Of a DNA stretch of 64,000 bases, positions 25,601 through 34,030 are shown in pieces (the first letter of the stretch is position 1; every line of letters starts with the position of its first letter). The position numbers were made by a program, and so were the translations under genes. The notes beneath the pieces are model-generated. The model saw only the letters and a program-made list of their open reading frames with translations. It had not been told where the DNA came from and ran no database searches. This stretch comes from Trichobilharzia regenti (lineage: Eukaryota; Platyhelminthes; Trematoda; Strigeidida; Schistosomatidae): assembly GCA_944472135.2 (NCBI GenBank), contig CALYDD020000358.1, forward strand, positions 1 to 64,000, in the 5' to 3' direction.

Positions 25601-28600
25601 TCAATCATAACTTGGGTGACTGTGCAAGCCACAGGAGGAACAAAGGCACCACTGTTTCATGCATCATTGATCCACCATATCGCACAATTATATTTTTAAG
25701 TTTAGTTTATTTCTTTAAGTTCCAAATGAAACATAAATAAAGCTTTGAAATTTCTATAGCTGGGGTTTCATTTTTACGGAACTAATCACCTATTCACATG
25801 TCCAGCTGTCCCTCTTTACTGGACTTCAGACCGGCTAGGTGAGGTTTATGAGTGCATCAGCCGACATCTGAAACCTAGACCACATATAGGGCTGGCGAGG
25901 TCTATGCGGTTGATCCAGTGACATACGAATTCCTTTTTTTGTCCATTAAATTACCTTATCCCCCACTAATTTGTGGTTACTAAATTTTATTGCCATTTAC
26001 TTTTTTTCTCGTCTTACACGTACTGATGATGAATTGTGAAAACTTGATGTTTTACACTTAAGCAGCGTCATGCGATAAAAAATTAGGAGTTCGTAAATAT
26101 TTTATTCATAGATTCTGTGGTCATTATTATACAAATAAGCGAGATGTCATCTCATTTAACGTTTGGTGGATGTCGCTGACTGTATTTACAAGACGTATAC
26201 AGATGCCGAGTCAAAAATAGTGAAATACAGAGAGATGGATTCAGTCGCTGATGCTTCAGAAACAACATGGGAAACACGACAGGATGACATAGAAGGGGAA
26301 TATAGAAGACAAGGTAAAAGAAACCCGAAGATATATACATACTGTGATTCTAATACACGGTAGACGTGTTTTGCCTATATCTGTCTACCAAATCACAAAA
26401 TTCAATCTGGGAATAAAAGGTAAGTTGCTTCATTCCATTCCATTTGCCATCAGTTTCACGGATAGGTGTTTGTGATTATATACTCTTCTGATCAGCCAAA
26501 CAAGTTCACCTGAGTTAATTAATTGTGTGCATCGTTTCAATGTGTTATATCTTTCAAAAAGTCCTGAATTATCCGTATACATCGACCTGAAAACATTATC
26601 AGTACATCCTATCGCACAGCAAGAAATTTAGTTTCGACCCGCCAGAAATACCAAAGTTACAGTTATTCACAGAATAATTGACTACTTACAATAATAGGCT
26701 GAAAATATGTGTAGATAATGCGATTGTATGTTATTCTCCAAAATGTACAAATCTCAAATAAACAAAGAAAGCCCACTTAAGCCGAAATTATAACCTCAAT
26801 GTAATATATCCAGGATTAAAACTTCCTGAATAGTGAATGCGATAGTGACCAGAATAAAACGATATGTCATCCTAATCCACGAATCTTGTGATTTATCTTG
26901 TCATCGAGTTACGATAATAATCCATTATATCTCAAGCACACTCTTATTTATTGTGTGATCATTTCATCACCTTTTGTCTCACCTTGGTCTTTGTCGAATC
27001 GCCAACCAAACAGAATAACTGTTGCCACCCTTTTAGAAAAATCCATTCCTACAGCTCGGAGCCGACTTTATTGCGATAAAGAGATAGTATAAATGTGATG
27101 TGTTTTTTCTTATTAAATAAAGAGTATCCTATATTCGCTGACTAGCCATTGTAATTTGGTATTTTCGTGGCCCTGTGAAGCAGACAGCTCAACAGAAGAA
27201 TAGGCGTTTTAGCCTACCGGCCAAGTTCCTTGCTGTTATAACAATTAATGGCACAGATATAACAGAATACCTGCTAAATACTTCACGGAGTACTCTACTG
27301 AATTATTACGACAAAGATGGTTTATCATGATGTTAAGCAGTCCAAAGAGAATAACCCCTGTGGTCACTTAAAACCATACTTTTTAGTTGCAAACTGCAAA
27401 GAGCGATGTATGATAATATCAACAGTAGGTATTATCTTCCTAATAAAGTGCTTGAATCGATGAATCGCCTACAAACATTGTTATTCCCTGGAAATGAAAG
27501 ACGTTTGAACACAAGTCAAAACGAATCATTTTCGATTGGTGTGTTGCGGTGTCATGAGGGCAGTGTGGTTTTTTAGTTTTAAGCTTCATAATTTAGGAAA
27601 AATTCTGATACGACTGCTGTCTAATTACGTTGTCTACATTATGATAGGCATTAGCATTGTAATATAAAATGTAGGCAAGATTTTTAGAATGCGAGGCTGC
27701 ACGCAAACTTGAGGGCAAAGCACAAAGTATTACGGCGATTTGAAAGAACACAAACAAACTGGAGACGAAAATCGAAAACCCTAATAGCAGTCAGCAGAAT
27801 AAAATATATCTAGAATAACAACGAATTTATACTGCGAAATCACATAGGGAACACTGCAGTGACAATGACAATCTCACTACTGATTAAAATGAATTCAGTT
27901 GTGTGTTTTTTGCCAGTTTCTTGTAATTGACAACTGAGTATGCCGAATCAGTGTAGCGTATTCACTGGTGAAACTCCATGAACTGAAAGATCAAAACTGT
28001 AAACAGGCTCTCATCCTAAATATTGAGGCGCTAAACAAAATAGTAGTGGTTGATTGTTTTATAAACCATTCATGGTTGATATTAGTAAAATTTGGTTGTT
28101 ATTAAACTACGATTTCAATAGGATTCTGTATTATATTGTGAATTTATAATGACATAATGAGAAAAAGAACAATTAGCTTACCTCCTGTTAGAGAATATTT
28201 GAAATAAAAACAGTCAACTTATCAGTCGGTTTCGACAAAACATGATATATAGAGGTGGTAGCACAAAATAATAAAAAGTTTTTGATTGGATAGTACCAAC
28301 TAGTGGGATCTGCCTGCTCCTGACTGAGAGAATTAAGTCTGCATCAAAAAAGGACTAGACACATCACACTGGTTACTTATGTCCAATCAAAGTATACAAT
28401 ACAGTCCTGCAGGAGGTCAATGGCGAGTCAGAATAGATCTGTGGTAACGTCTCTGACTTCACCACCGTGTGACTCGAGTTCGAATCTCAGAAGGGTCATG
28501 AGTGCTTTCAAGGTTGCAGATACGCCTTGCTGACTAGAGTAAACTAGCACGAAACGTAGGTCCAAGGCTTCCTTCCGATTGCCACCAACCATATAACCTC

Positions 28601-30652
28601 ACAAAATAATGAAAGTTTCGCGAATACAAATAGGGTGGGACCCTACACCAACCATAATTACACCTACATAATTACACCTTACATAAAGCTTCAATCAAAT
28701 GCTATCTCAAAGTACCCCTCTTCAGACAGAGATTGCGTCGGTTTGAAGTGATTCAACGCTTCATTTCTAAATTAAACAATTTTCAGCCGCTCACTTGCTC
28801 CTCAATAATCCGATGTTCCCTAAATGTTAACAAGCATCGCAATTCAAAGTGAGTAATCTCATTCAAATTGAAGTTACAATTCTGAAGGATGTAGGCTGAG
28901 AGACCGCCAGTATGTTGTCAGGCCATATTCGAGATTATATAATTTCTTAGTCATCTAAATGTCTGAGAAAAATTGGAAGTTGTGAGGATTTAGGAGATAC
29001 CAGAAATTTGATGAACGCTATTGCATGTGACACACATATTTGAATGCAAAAAACAGGATCAAAAACTTACCTCCTTTGTTATATAATTAAATTTAAAACA
29101 CAATTGCAACATAAGCATGAAATATTTACATGCAAGGATAAATGAATTTGCCTTATATGCAAATTTTGAATGATCTGGATGAGCATAAAACACATTGAGA
29201 CTGCAGATATATCAGACAATCATTTGTGATAAATTGAGATGAAACATCAGCAAATCATGCAATAATCGATTGGTAATTTTTCTACGTAATAATGTTATTT
29301 TCACTGTCACGCTAACACCATTGAAACAGTAGAATTTACCTGTATATTGAGATAACTGTAACAGTATCAGGCAACTTTACGTCTTAAGCAAAATTTTAGA
29401 TGTCTACATTCTGGGAAAAAGAATAATACTGAAGCAGGGTGGATTCAGCGAAACCGAGTAATATGCTGACTGAAGTGACATCAGTTTGTATCATCACCGC
29501 ATACAGTCTGATACAAAAGTCAGCCTTTTATTTCAACTCCATGGATTCTGAAATAGTTATCTACAGCGAAGTAATTCGGGAACTCGCTCAACATGACAGA
29601 ATGAAGTACTGTATTTAGTAGCTATATGATGGCGATCCGTTTCTAGTGATTTTAAACTAAAGTCAGCATGAAGCATTCATGACGAAGATAAGATAGTATA
29701 TCTGCTATCATGACTGATATTCCTTAATTTGGTGGAGCAAATCATAGACAGACCGATGCATTCGATGATGACGATACGTGGGACTAAAGTCTGAATGGAT
29801 GATTCATATCATCCTGTCATATAAACTAAAGGCTGTTGATGCGAAAACCAACAAACTGAAAGGAAAAGCAGTGAAACCAGAAATTTAGTCGAACATAAGG
29901 AAGACAAAGATGATTGAGATACACAGACATTCACAAAACACCGACCTTATAAAATGAGAGAAATCTTAGGGAATTCATCTCTTTTACTAACACGGATAGC
30001 ATCTGATCAAATTTAAGCGACATTGAATGGGATGTCAAATCCATGATCGAGAAGGATCTACGGACGTTCACTTCTCATAAATAAGTGAGTAGAACCACGT
30101 TAATAAACAATAAATAAGATCCTAATTTCCATCATTAATGTCAAGCCATTTCTTTTAGGCGGTTCATAGATTTGCTGCACACCTCACTGAGAGCATTTGC
30201 AACAGATAACAAAGTGTCATTGACTGTCGTATTCACTCAAAACTGACGATCAGATGAGAAGCATGAAGGAATAAGAGATAAGGAAATCTACCTGCCACAG
30301 AAATAAACGAGAAAGTATTGCCTGATAAAAATACAGAATAAAATGTAGTTAGTTAAGACATGTGATGAAGAGGTTGCCAAGCGGCATCACTGAAGTGATT
30401 CTCTAGTACAACTTGAAAACAAAAAGGAATAATTCAGGATATAGCATGGCATAGAAAAGGTGTATGAGGAATAATTTGAAGCTCGCCGACAAAGCTGGAT
30501 GTAGTTGTAGAGATTACAGGGCTTGCAGCACCAACAGTGTAATATACATGAAAGGATAAAATGTGATCCCAAATTTTTAACTTACCACATTCACTATCAT
30601 GAATAAGGCACGAAATACAGATAAGAAGTAGTATTTGTGTGTAGACGTCCAT
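13664..30652 (-). CDS. Micro-exon gene (MEG-like) encoding a small secreted protein, predicted
   Basis: Predicted minus-strand gene of about 17 kb. Exon 1 (30586-30652) encodes a signal peptide and ends in phase 1 at a strong GTAAGT donor. It is followed by very small exons whose lengths are multiples of 3 and which are open in the inherited phase: 26690-26698 (9 nt), 21680-21691 (12), 21395-21403 (9), 19817-19825 (9), 16301-16315 (15), 15166-15207 (42), 14671-14688 (18), 14320-14340 (21), 13987-13998 (12), and a terminal exon with a stop at 13664. The summed coding length, 240 nt, is in frame: 79 residues plus stop. Symmetric micro-exons behind a signal-peptide exon are the hallmark of schistosome MEGs, whose products are secreted by gland or gut cells. 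The exon set is by eye. An extra exon near 28182, and others with weaker sites, may be missing or wrong. The exact MEG family is not recognised. Confidence 0.6.
13987..13998 (-). CDS. MEG-like micro-exon, 12 nt
   Basis: Acceptor ATGACACATCTAG, 12 nt GTGGAAATTCAT, donor GTAAGT. Phase 1 reads G-N-S. Confidence 0.42.
14320..14340 (-). CDS. MEG-like micro-exon, 21 nt
   Basis: Acceptor GTGTATCTACATAG, donor GTAAGT. Phase 1 reads M-R-I-I-K-Q. Confidence 0.42.
14671..14688 (-). CDS. MEG-like micro-exon, 18 nt
   Basis: Acceptor TTTTTATAATTCGAAAG (weakish), donor GTAAGT. Phase 1 reads E-N-F-E-R. Confidence 0.4.
15166..15207 (-). CDS. MEG-like exon, 42 nt
   Basis: The acceptor CGGTCTTCTCTGCAG is the best in the gene, and the donor is GTAAGT. 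The 42 nt are open in phase 1 and read G-Y-F-H-R-I-L-N-P-I-S-I-D. A second GTAAGT eight bases downstream would break the frame. Confidence 0.5.
16301..16315 (-). CDS. MEG-like micro-exon, 15 nt
   Basis: Minus strand TTTTGTACAATACAG acceptor, 15 nt ATACATCTCAAGTTC, GTAAGT donor. Phase 1 gives T-S-Q-V. It lies left of the duplication boundary, so it has no unit B copy. Confidence 0.5.
16606..17040 (+). repeat. Solo diverged copy of the satellite element, opposite orientation
   Basis: Plus-strand homologue of the 395-bp monomer. It has a tail block near 16672 (TCTGATGCTCACTAGCGACT), the AGAAGTTAGAATTCA block at 16821, a tRNA-like head at about 16854-16921 (CCTTGTAACCAGAAGGTCCTG), and a hammerhead remnant at about 16925-16970 with core CTGAAGA, stem II GTCC and GGAT, and GAAA. 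The phrase AGCTCATGATGAAATC recurs at about 16608 and 17005, roughly 397 bp apart. So slightly more than one monomer is present, as if cut from a tandem source. The 3' side of stem I and stem III are weak, so activity is unlikely. Confidence 0.75.
17041..17669. other. Intronic sequence of the MEG-like gene, no other feature
   Basis: AT-rich, with no recognised repeat. The 63-codon minus ORF at 17097-17288 has no supporting signal. Confidence 0.4.
17678..17771 (-). mobile_element. Very short RTE-like 3' end insertion with target-site duplication
   Basis: A 94-bp piece homologous to 10929-11010 (CTGTCTGT tail, then ACATAGAACTT, GTGC, GCAGTTC and GCCAC blocks). It is flanked by ACAATTGT at 17670-17677 and 17772-17779, a target-site duplication. 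It is a severely 5'-truncated insertion. The left breakpoint of the 23.6-kb tandem duplication falls inside its last few bases. Confidence 0.75.
17935..17985. repeat. AT dinucleotide microsatellite
   Basis: A run of TATATA and TATTATA. The unit B copy (41535-41583) is two bases shorter, the first length difference between units. Confidence 0.8.
18118..18351 (+). mobile_element. tRNA-headed SINE with RTE-derived body and tail, unit A
   Basis: A 234-bp insertion flanked by ACTAATGAAGT at 18107-18117 and 18352-18362. The 5' part is a tRNA-like head with a 7-bp acceptor stem (GTGCGTC against GACGCAC), A box TGGCACAGCGG and a B-box-like GGTTCGATCACC. The middle (GGTAAAGAGGGAAGGTT, CTAGCAAC, CCTGTAAAA, CTACAGAAACTTCA) matches the 5' UTR of the RTE at about 37365-37440. 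The end (ATGTTCCACTGGGAAC, AAGGGA, then AATA repeats) matches the RTE 3' end at about 40519-40556. So it is a composite that the RTE machinery could mobilise. Confidence 0.85.
18363..18977. other. MEG-like gene intron, no other feature recognised
   Basis: AT-rich with no repeat or RNA motif that I can support. The plus ORF beginning at 18866 runs into the fossil repeat at 18978 and is not credible. Confidence 0.4.
18978..19112 (-). repeat. Fossil tRNA-plus-hammerhead retroposon, unit A
   Basis: Aligns by eye to the satellite monomer: GAAAACCAG, TTTCGTCGTAGTTTGGACC, CAGTAGTACGCACTG, then a decayed tRNA-like head ending near CAGTGGACAG. The hammerhead core reads CTGAAG on the minus strand, with GAAA kept but stem II damaged. 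It accounts for the C-terminal half of the 95-codon plus ORF at 18866-19153, which is therefore unlikely to be a gene. Unit B copy 42565-42699. Confidence 0.6.
19740..19990 (-). repeat. Micro-exon cassette, copy 1 (intron flanks plus exon)
   Basis: Aligned with 21340-21560, matching blocks include GAATCA or GAATCG, CAAATGAGAAAGGA or CAAATGAAAAAGGA, ATTTCACT, AATTCCACCGAAAATG and TAACTTG or TAACATGG. The homology spans both sides of a 9-nt micro-exon, so the exon was duplicated together with its intron flanks. Confidence 0.7.
19817..19825 (-). CDS. MEG-like micro-exon, 9 nt
   Basis: Minus strand CACCTTTCTAG, then ACTATATTT, then GTAAGT. It is a sister of the exon at 21395 by flank homology, although the nine exon bases differ. 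Unit B copy 43404-43412. Confidence 0.55.
20448..20492 (-). ncRNA. Hammerhead ribozyme, consensus core, unit A
   Basis: Minus strand: stem I ATCCAG, core CTGACGA, stem II GTCC-CAAATA-GGAC (4 perfect pairs), GAAA, stem III ATG-TG-CAT, cleavage-site C, then CTGGAT closing stem I with 6 perfect pairs. The core fits CUGANGA...GAAA fully, since position 7 is variable in the family. Stem III is only 2-3 bp, as in Sm-alpha and Penelope hammerheads, which often work best as dimers. It is the only motif family in the window with every required core base. It is conserved without change in unit B. Confidence 0.85.
20521..20593 (-). ncRNA. tRNA-like pol III promoter of the Sm-alpha-like element
   Basis: 73 nt. 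The acceptor GTCCCAA against TGGGAAC pairs at five of seven positions. A box TGGTCTAGTGG; T arm with B box GGTTCGAGCCT. It is better preserved than the satellite version, but the anticodon arm does not fold cleanly. Confidence 0.65.
20601..21339. other. MEG-like gene intron, no other feature recognised
   Basis: AT-rich intronic sequence. The minus ORF at 21100-21363 has no recognisable content and overlaps the micro-exon cassette flank. Confidence 0.4.
21340..21560 (-). repeat. Micro-exon cassette, copy 2
   Basis: Sister of 19740-19990. The intron flanks are more alike than the exon itself (GCATGGACT against ACTATATTT). Confidence 0.7.
21395..21403 (-). CDS. MEG-like micro-exon, 9 nt
   Basis: Minus strand TTTGTTCTTTAAAG, then GCATGGACT, then GTAAGC. 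Flanks are homologous to those of the exon at 19817, so the two are products of an exon-plus-intron duplication. Unit B copy 44982-44990. Confidence 0.55.
21680..21691 (-). CDS. MEG-like micro-exon, 12 nt
   Basis: Minus strand GCATTTTGACAG, then TTAAGAAAAACG, then GTGAGT. Phase 1 gives K-K-N. In unit B (45267-45278) one base differs and is synonymous (AAA to AAG); the donor there is GTGAGG. Confidence 0.5.
21692..22353. other. MEG-like gene intron, no other feature recognised
   Basis: No repeat recognised. The minus ORF at 22106-22339 has no recognisable content. Confidence 0.4.
22354..23013 (-). mobile_element. Penelope-like element 3' fragment (GIY-YIG endonuclease and 3' UTR), unit A
   Basis: The minus strand from about 23010 encodes the end of a Penelope-like element. 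It reads SKPFEHAKNDV, then a cysteine-spaced C-x-Y-x-F-x-C-x-C block, YIGRTHRSLQ (GIY-YIG catalytic region), IAKHIIETGHEID, and a C-terminus ending in NLPW near 22610. About 250 bp of 3' UTR follow. In unit A a one-base deletion just before YIGRT breaks the frame, and an in-frame TAG sits at 22834-22836. The reverse transcriptase part is absent. The known schistosome family of this type is Cercyon; assignment to it is inference. Confidence 0.8.
23014..23218 (-). mobile_element. tRNA-headed SINE between the inverted Penelope arms, unit A
   Basis: Minus strand: GTGCGTCGGTGGCACAGTGG head (A box inside), GGGGTTCGAGCCC B-box arm, closing GACGCAC, a unique body, then an A-rich tail (AAAAATAAAAA) ending near 23014. 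The head is related to that of the SINE at 18118, but the body is different and lacks RTE matches. No clean target-site duplication is visible. Confidence 0.7.
23219..23673 (+). mobile_element. Inverted second copy of the Penelope-like 3' end, unit A
   Basis: The reverse complement of 22354-22807 with about one mismatch in 455 bp. It encodes the same IAKHIIETGHEID to NLPW segment on the plus strand (ORF 23172-23429) and the same 3' UTR. Together with the left arm it makes a 455-bp inverted repeat with a 411-bp loop. Confidence 0.85.
23674..26689. other. Large MEG-like gene intron
   Basis: About 3 kb with no recognised gene. Weak 3-nt micro-exon candidates lie near 24307 and 24853 (good acceptor, then CAT or GAA, then a donor), but such matches are expected by chance. 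The short ORFs at 24287, 24870, 24913 and 26163 lack any domain. Clusters of unit A/B differences lie at 25117-25250 and 26190-26480. Confidence 0.4.
26690..26698 (-). CDS. MEG-like micro-exon, 9 nt
   Basis: Minus strand TATTTTCAG, then CCTATTATT, then GTAAGT: a textbook acceptor and donor 9 nt apart. In phase 1 it adds two tyrosine codons. Unit B copy 50279-50287 is identical. Confidence 0.55.
26699..28277. other. MEG-like gene intron
   Basis: AT-rich. No repeat recognised apart from the possible exon at 28182. The ORF at 26898 is not supported. Confidence 0.4.
28182..28217 (-). CDS. Possible additional micro-exon (36 nt, or 3 nt)
   Basis: A good GTAAGC donor sits at 28177-28181. Two acceptors fit the phase. 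A strong one (TTCTCTAACAG) would leave a 3-nt exon GAG at 28182-28184. A weak one would give 36 nt, open in phase 1. A similar CTTACCTCC context recurs at 29067. Neither is certain. Confidence 0.25.
28278..28402. repeat. MITE-like imperfect foldback, unit A
   Basis: The left end TTTGATTGGATAG...GGGATCTGCC and the reverse complement of the right end (TTTGATTGGACATAAGTAACC...) are alike over about 40 bp at roughly 65%. The right half recurs at 12892-12945. It may be a small non-autonomous DNA element. Unit B copy 51867-51991. Confidence 0.4.
28412..28640 (+). repeat. tRNA-plus-hammerhead retroposon, second family, unit A
   Basis: A B-box-like CGAGTTCGAATCTC lies at about 28475 in a decayed tRNA-like head. 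A hammerhead-shaped segment at 28524-28568 follows. The same family recurs, more decayed, at 33850. Unit B copy 52001-52229. Confidence 0.6.
28524..28568 (+). ncRNA. Hammerhead fossil with general-acid base lost, unit A
   Basis: Stem I GCCTTG against CAAGGC is perfect (6 bp). GAAA, a 2-bp stem III (AC-GTAG-GT) and the cleavage-site C are in place. The core reads CTGACTA: the invariant G8, the catalytic general acid, is U, and stem II has a mismatch. It is a ribozyme by descent but probably dead. Unit B copy 52113-52157 is the same. Confidence 0.6.
28641..30585. other. MEG-like gene intron 1
   Basis: About 1.9 kb, AT-rich. A splice-like CTTACCTCC lies at 29067 and a weak 16-nt candidate at 29345, neither convincing. 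Confidence 0.4.
30586..30652 (-). CDS. MEG-like gene exon 1: signal peptide
   Basis: 67 nt: 22 codons plus one base. The peptide begins MDVYTQILLLICISCLI, a short polar start and a strongly hydrophobic core, then HDSEC, as in a cleavable secretion signal. The exon ends TGTG and is followed by GTAAGTT, a consensus donor. ATG at 30652 was chosen because a TATA box lies just upstream. The longer frame to 30661 would need a TTG start. Unit B repeats it at 54175-54241. Confidence 0.7.
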
Positions 30653-30683
30653 TGTAATCAAAGTACTAACTAATTCTGCGTCT

Positions 30684-30692
30684 CCTTATATA
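30684..30692 (-). promoter_or_regulatory. TATA box of the MEG-like gene, unit A
   Basis: TATATAAGG on the minus strand, 31 bases upstream of the exon 1 ATG at 30652. A start site 25-30 bases downstream would leave a 5' UTR of only a few bases. Confidence 0.55.
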
Positions 30693-33600
30693 CTGAAATT
30701 TGTTATTGTTTACAAGTCTAATCATTCATTACCAAGAAAGAAAATGTCTTCATGTCAACTTCAGAGTTGTTGTGGTACTTTCAAAGATTATCTCTAATTG
30801 TATTTTAAAACAACACATTTAAGCGAACAATATTATTTTCAATTAGATCTTATCAGTCCTAGCTCTAATATATACAATTTTACAAATAAAATACCAATAT
30901 AAACCAAGCATGGTGTTTTGTTATTGTATTTTTGCTCACTTTTGACATAATTCACTAGTTTTATCATCTATTTTGAAATATTTTCAATTTTAGAATGGAG
31001 ATATTAAAATGGAGTCTTCAGTGATTTTGTAAACTAAGAAGCGTATAATTGACATCTGTTAAACACTGAAAAATTTATGATTTCGTGAACATAGCTAGTA
31101 TTTTCATAAAATGTTGATTCTACAAATCGGTGTACTTGAGAAAACATGATTTTCAAAGTGAAGTAAATGGGAGCCAACTTAGGAGAAGTGTGATTTTTTG
31201 GTTTGTATCTTCTGCAAATGAATACGGCATCAGTTTACTTGAATCTCGAATCTGAATGAATGGCTTATCAGGAATAGAAATAGACGCATTCATTTCTTCT
31301 GAGATACTATAACCCAACGACACCACCAATTACTTCTGCCAACCACAGTCTCAGGAACATAGATTTAGGCCAGCTGAATTTCGGGCTTACAAAATTTAAA
31401 GTACATTTTAAAACTTTTATCGCATACGAGTTTCTAAATAGTTAGTCACGAAGATAACCGTGTTCTTTATCGTATATTTTCTGTGAAAACATTAACTCTA
31501 ACACGGTGCACTAATCATCTAACCAGAAAGCATCAAAACGAAACTAATAAAGCGAGTACATTACATAGGAGACATAAATTTATGATCTGAGCTTCTACAT
31601 TTTGTTTCATTTACTCGTGTTGTCACTTGAACATTCAGAAAGCAGAAAAAACTCATTCTTTCCTGTTTCTTTAGTAAAAATTACTTAAGAATGGGCTTTG
31701 TGAAAGTTCTCTAAGATCAATTTCAGCTTACTCTCTTTACCTGAAAATAAACTAATATATTCAGATAGTATTCTGAACAATGCATTTTCTGTTATATGCA
31801 GAAAGGAAAAGCATAGGATTCCTGGAAATGAAAATGGGAGGGGACGTGAACAACAGAAATGTCCACGGTAAAAACGAAACACAAGTTACCAAAGTATTTG
31901 GCCCACAACGGAAATCACTTTATGACGTGATCATTCATAATCTTGTTATGATTATTGCTGTTTATTTCTAAATCACTTGTGGATGTGTAGTAAATTCATA
32001 GATAACAAAATATACTGAATGAGAATTCGTTTTATTAGCTTAAGATAAGCTGTGTATTTCCGTCATTTAATTTTAAAAAAACAGTTTATATGCGTAAACA
32101 ATGAACCTGTGAAAATAAAAAAAAATTATTTTCACTTATATTACTGCCACACATTAATTAATATACTTGTATATCCCAAATCCAATCTAGATCTTTCCAT
32201 GACATAAAGTATCAGTGTAGTGAAATGAAAATACACAGAGTTAAGTTGTTCCACTGCGATATATCTATAACTTGTGTCTGTTCAGCATGATATATTTTTG
32301 CACTTAGTTTTGAATTCCATTCCTGATCCAATCAAGGGACTTTTCAGGATGGTGAACGATTTTCAAAGCCTGGTGATAAGTGAAAATAAGCAACTGAATA
32401 CGGAATATAGAGTGTATACTAGCACTTCAGCGTCTTGAAATGCAAACAACAGGCTTTTCATTCTGCCTAAATATTGTGGCCATACCCACTTCAGAAGTAA
32501 TTGTATTGGAGAAAAAGTCTCTGTTGATAAATAATGTTTTCCGGAGAGCTTAACTATCTAGAAAATTAGGAGTTTTCAAAATGTATTCTGATGACATTGT
32601 ATTCTGATGACTGGAGGTAGTATCAAAACTGAGGATAATAGCTCAGTAAAATGGTGGATAAATCTGCCGTTATATTTAACACTTCCACTTCATGATCTCA
32701 GAGATGAAGTACTAGTCTGTGAAGTCAATTGAATTTGAGGGGTCTGACGACTAGCTTCGGCACATAATCCTCCGCAGTCTACAGCATATTCTAATCATGC
32801 TACAGGTGATAAATTGAGATGACATTCGATTAGATTAATCACAACAGTTTTCGTCGGGGAAAAGCCTAAGCAGCTGCATAATGCGTCAATCATGAGATTC
32901 AGTATTTGGGAAATCGGCTGTAGTGTTGCCTTGACGATTTTCAGTTACACCTTTCAAATGTAATAGCATATGTTTTTATTTGAAATGTAGCAGAACTTAC
33001 TGATAAGTCAATAGACGATAACTTATTTCTAATAAATGGTTGTCTTTTACCTCGATGACTCAGCATGTTGCATCCGCAAATAAGAGTACTATAAATCTAC
33101 TTTAGCAACTCGTTTCAAGCCACTTACTTCAAAAAGAACATCCTCAGTTTCTTGTTCAAAGTAACTTCACCATAATCAGCGTGTACTGGTCTTAGGAAGA
33201 CGTTTGCCTTAGATTCCTGTTAGTTTCCAATATGACTAAACTAGTGTGACAATGGAAGAACCCGGATTCGATTGGCTAGGTGACATTGTGGTGAGAGCTG
33301 TCTGCTAGGCAAAATTGTTAGACAGCGGTTTACTTCCCATATCTTGGTCATGAGAAAAAAACAAGAACAAAGACTAATTCAACAAGTAATCGCAGAAAAC
33401 TTTGCGTGGGTGGACGAAATTTGCAGATATATTGTCTGACCTTCAAAGAAATGGCCACAAAGAGGTGACAGAATAGTTTTCAGCCAGAAAACAACTAATA
33501 AGTTGACTTTGTTTATCTAATAATAATAACGAATAATAATGTACATGATATATAAATATCTCTTGATTTCCTCAATATAAAGTAGCCTAATGCGTCTATT

Positions 33601-33849
33601 CCGTTCTTTGGTATAGACTGAATTCTGGGAAAAGTTTGCAACATTCGGCAGTTTGATATCACAAGGCACTGTGAATTTTTGATGTCAGATGATTGCAGAC
33701 AATTGTCTCTACCAAGTTTACATCAGCACTCGCCAGCAAGAACCATCTGCAACCATGAAAGAAATTATGTCAGTCTTAAAATTCAAACCGCTTCACCATT
33801 TGTTGCAGTCAGAACCGTAGTCACTGAGCTACAGGAGATAAGTCAAAAG
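30693..33849. other. Region upstream of the MEG-like gene, no gene recognised
   Basis: Sequence 5' of the TATA box. The small ORFs at 31685, 31780 and 33679 have no domain or context support. No repeat boundaries seen. Confidence 0.4.
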
Positions 33850-34030
33850 CAGAGACCTCCTTGACCATAGTGCTTCGTGACGCAAGTTTGAATTTTCGGA
33901 AGCGACATGAGCTCCTCCAGCTACGCATTTCCAGCGAGTGCAAACTAGCAAGAAACCTAGGTCCAAAGCATCCTGACTATTGTCTTCAACAATTCACAGC
34001 GCATTGTGATGATGAGCAGCCTTAGATAGT
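33850..34030 (+). repeat. Decayed copy of the 28.4-kb tRNA-plus-hammerhead family, unit A
   Basis: Shares AGTTTGAATTTTCGGAAG (tRNA arm remnant), GAGTGCAAACTAGCAAGAAAC and TAGGTCCAAAGCATCC with 28412-28640. The hammerhead core is eroded (CAGCGA). Unit B copy about 57439-57617. Confidence 0.55.

Noticed and set aside
25992..26045. 5-nt micro-exon TACGT near 26030 with good acceptor and GTAAGA donor
   Set aside because: The length is not a multiple of 3 and would break the phase kept by all other exons.
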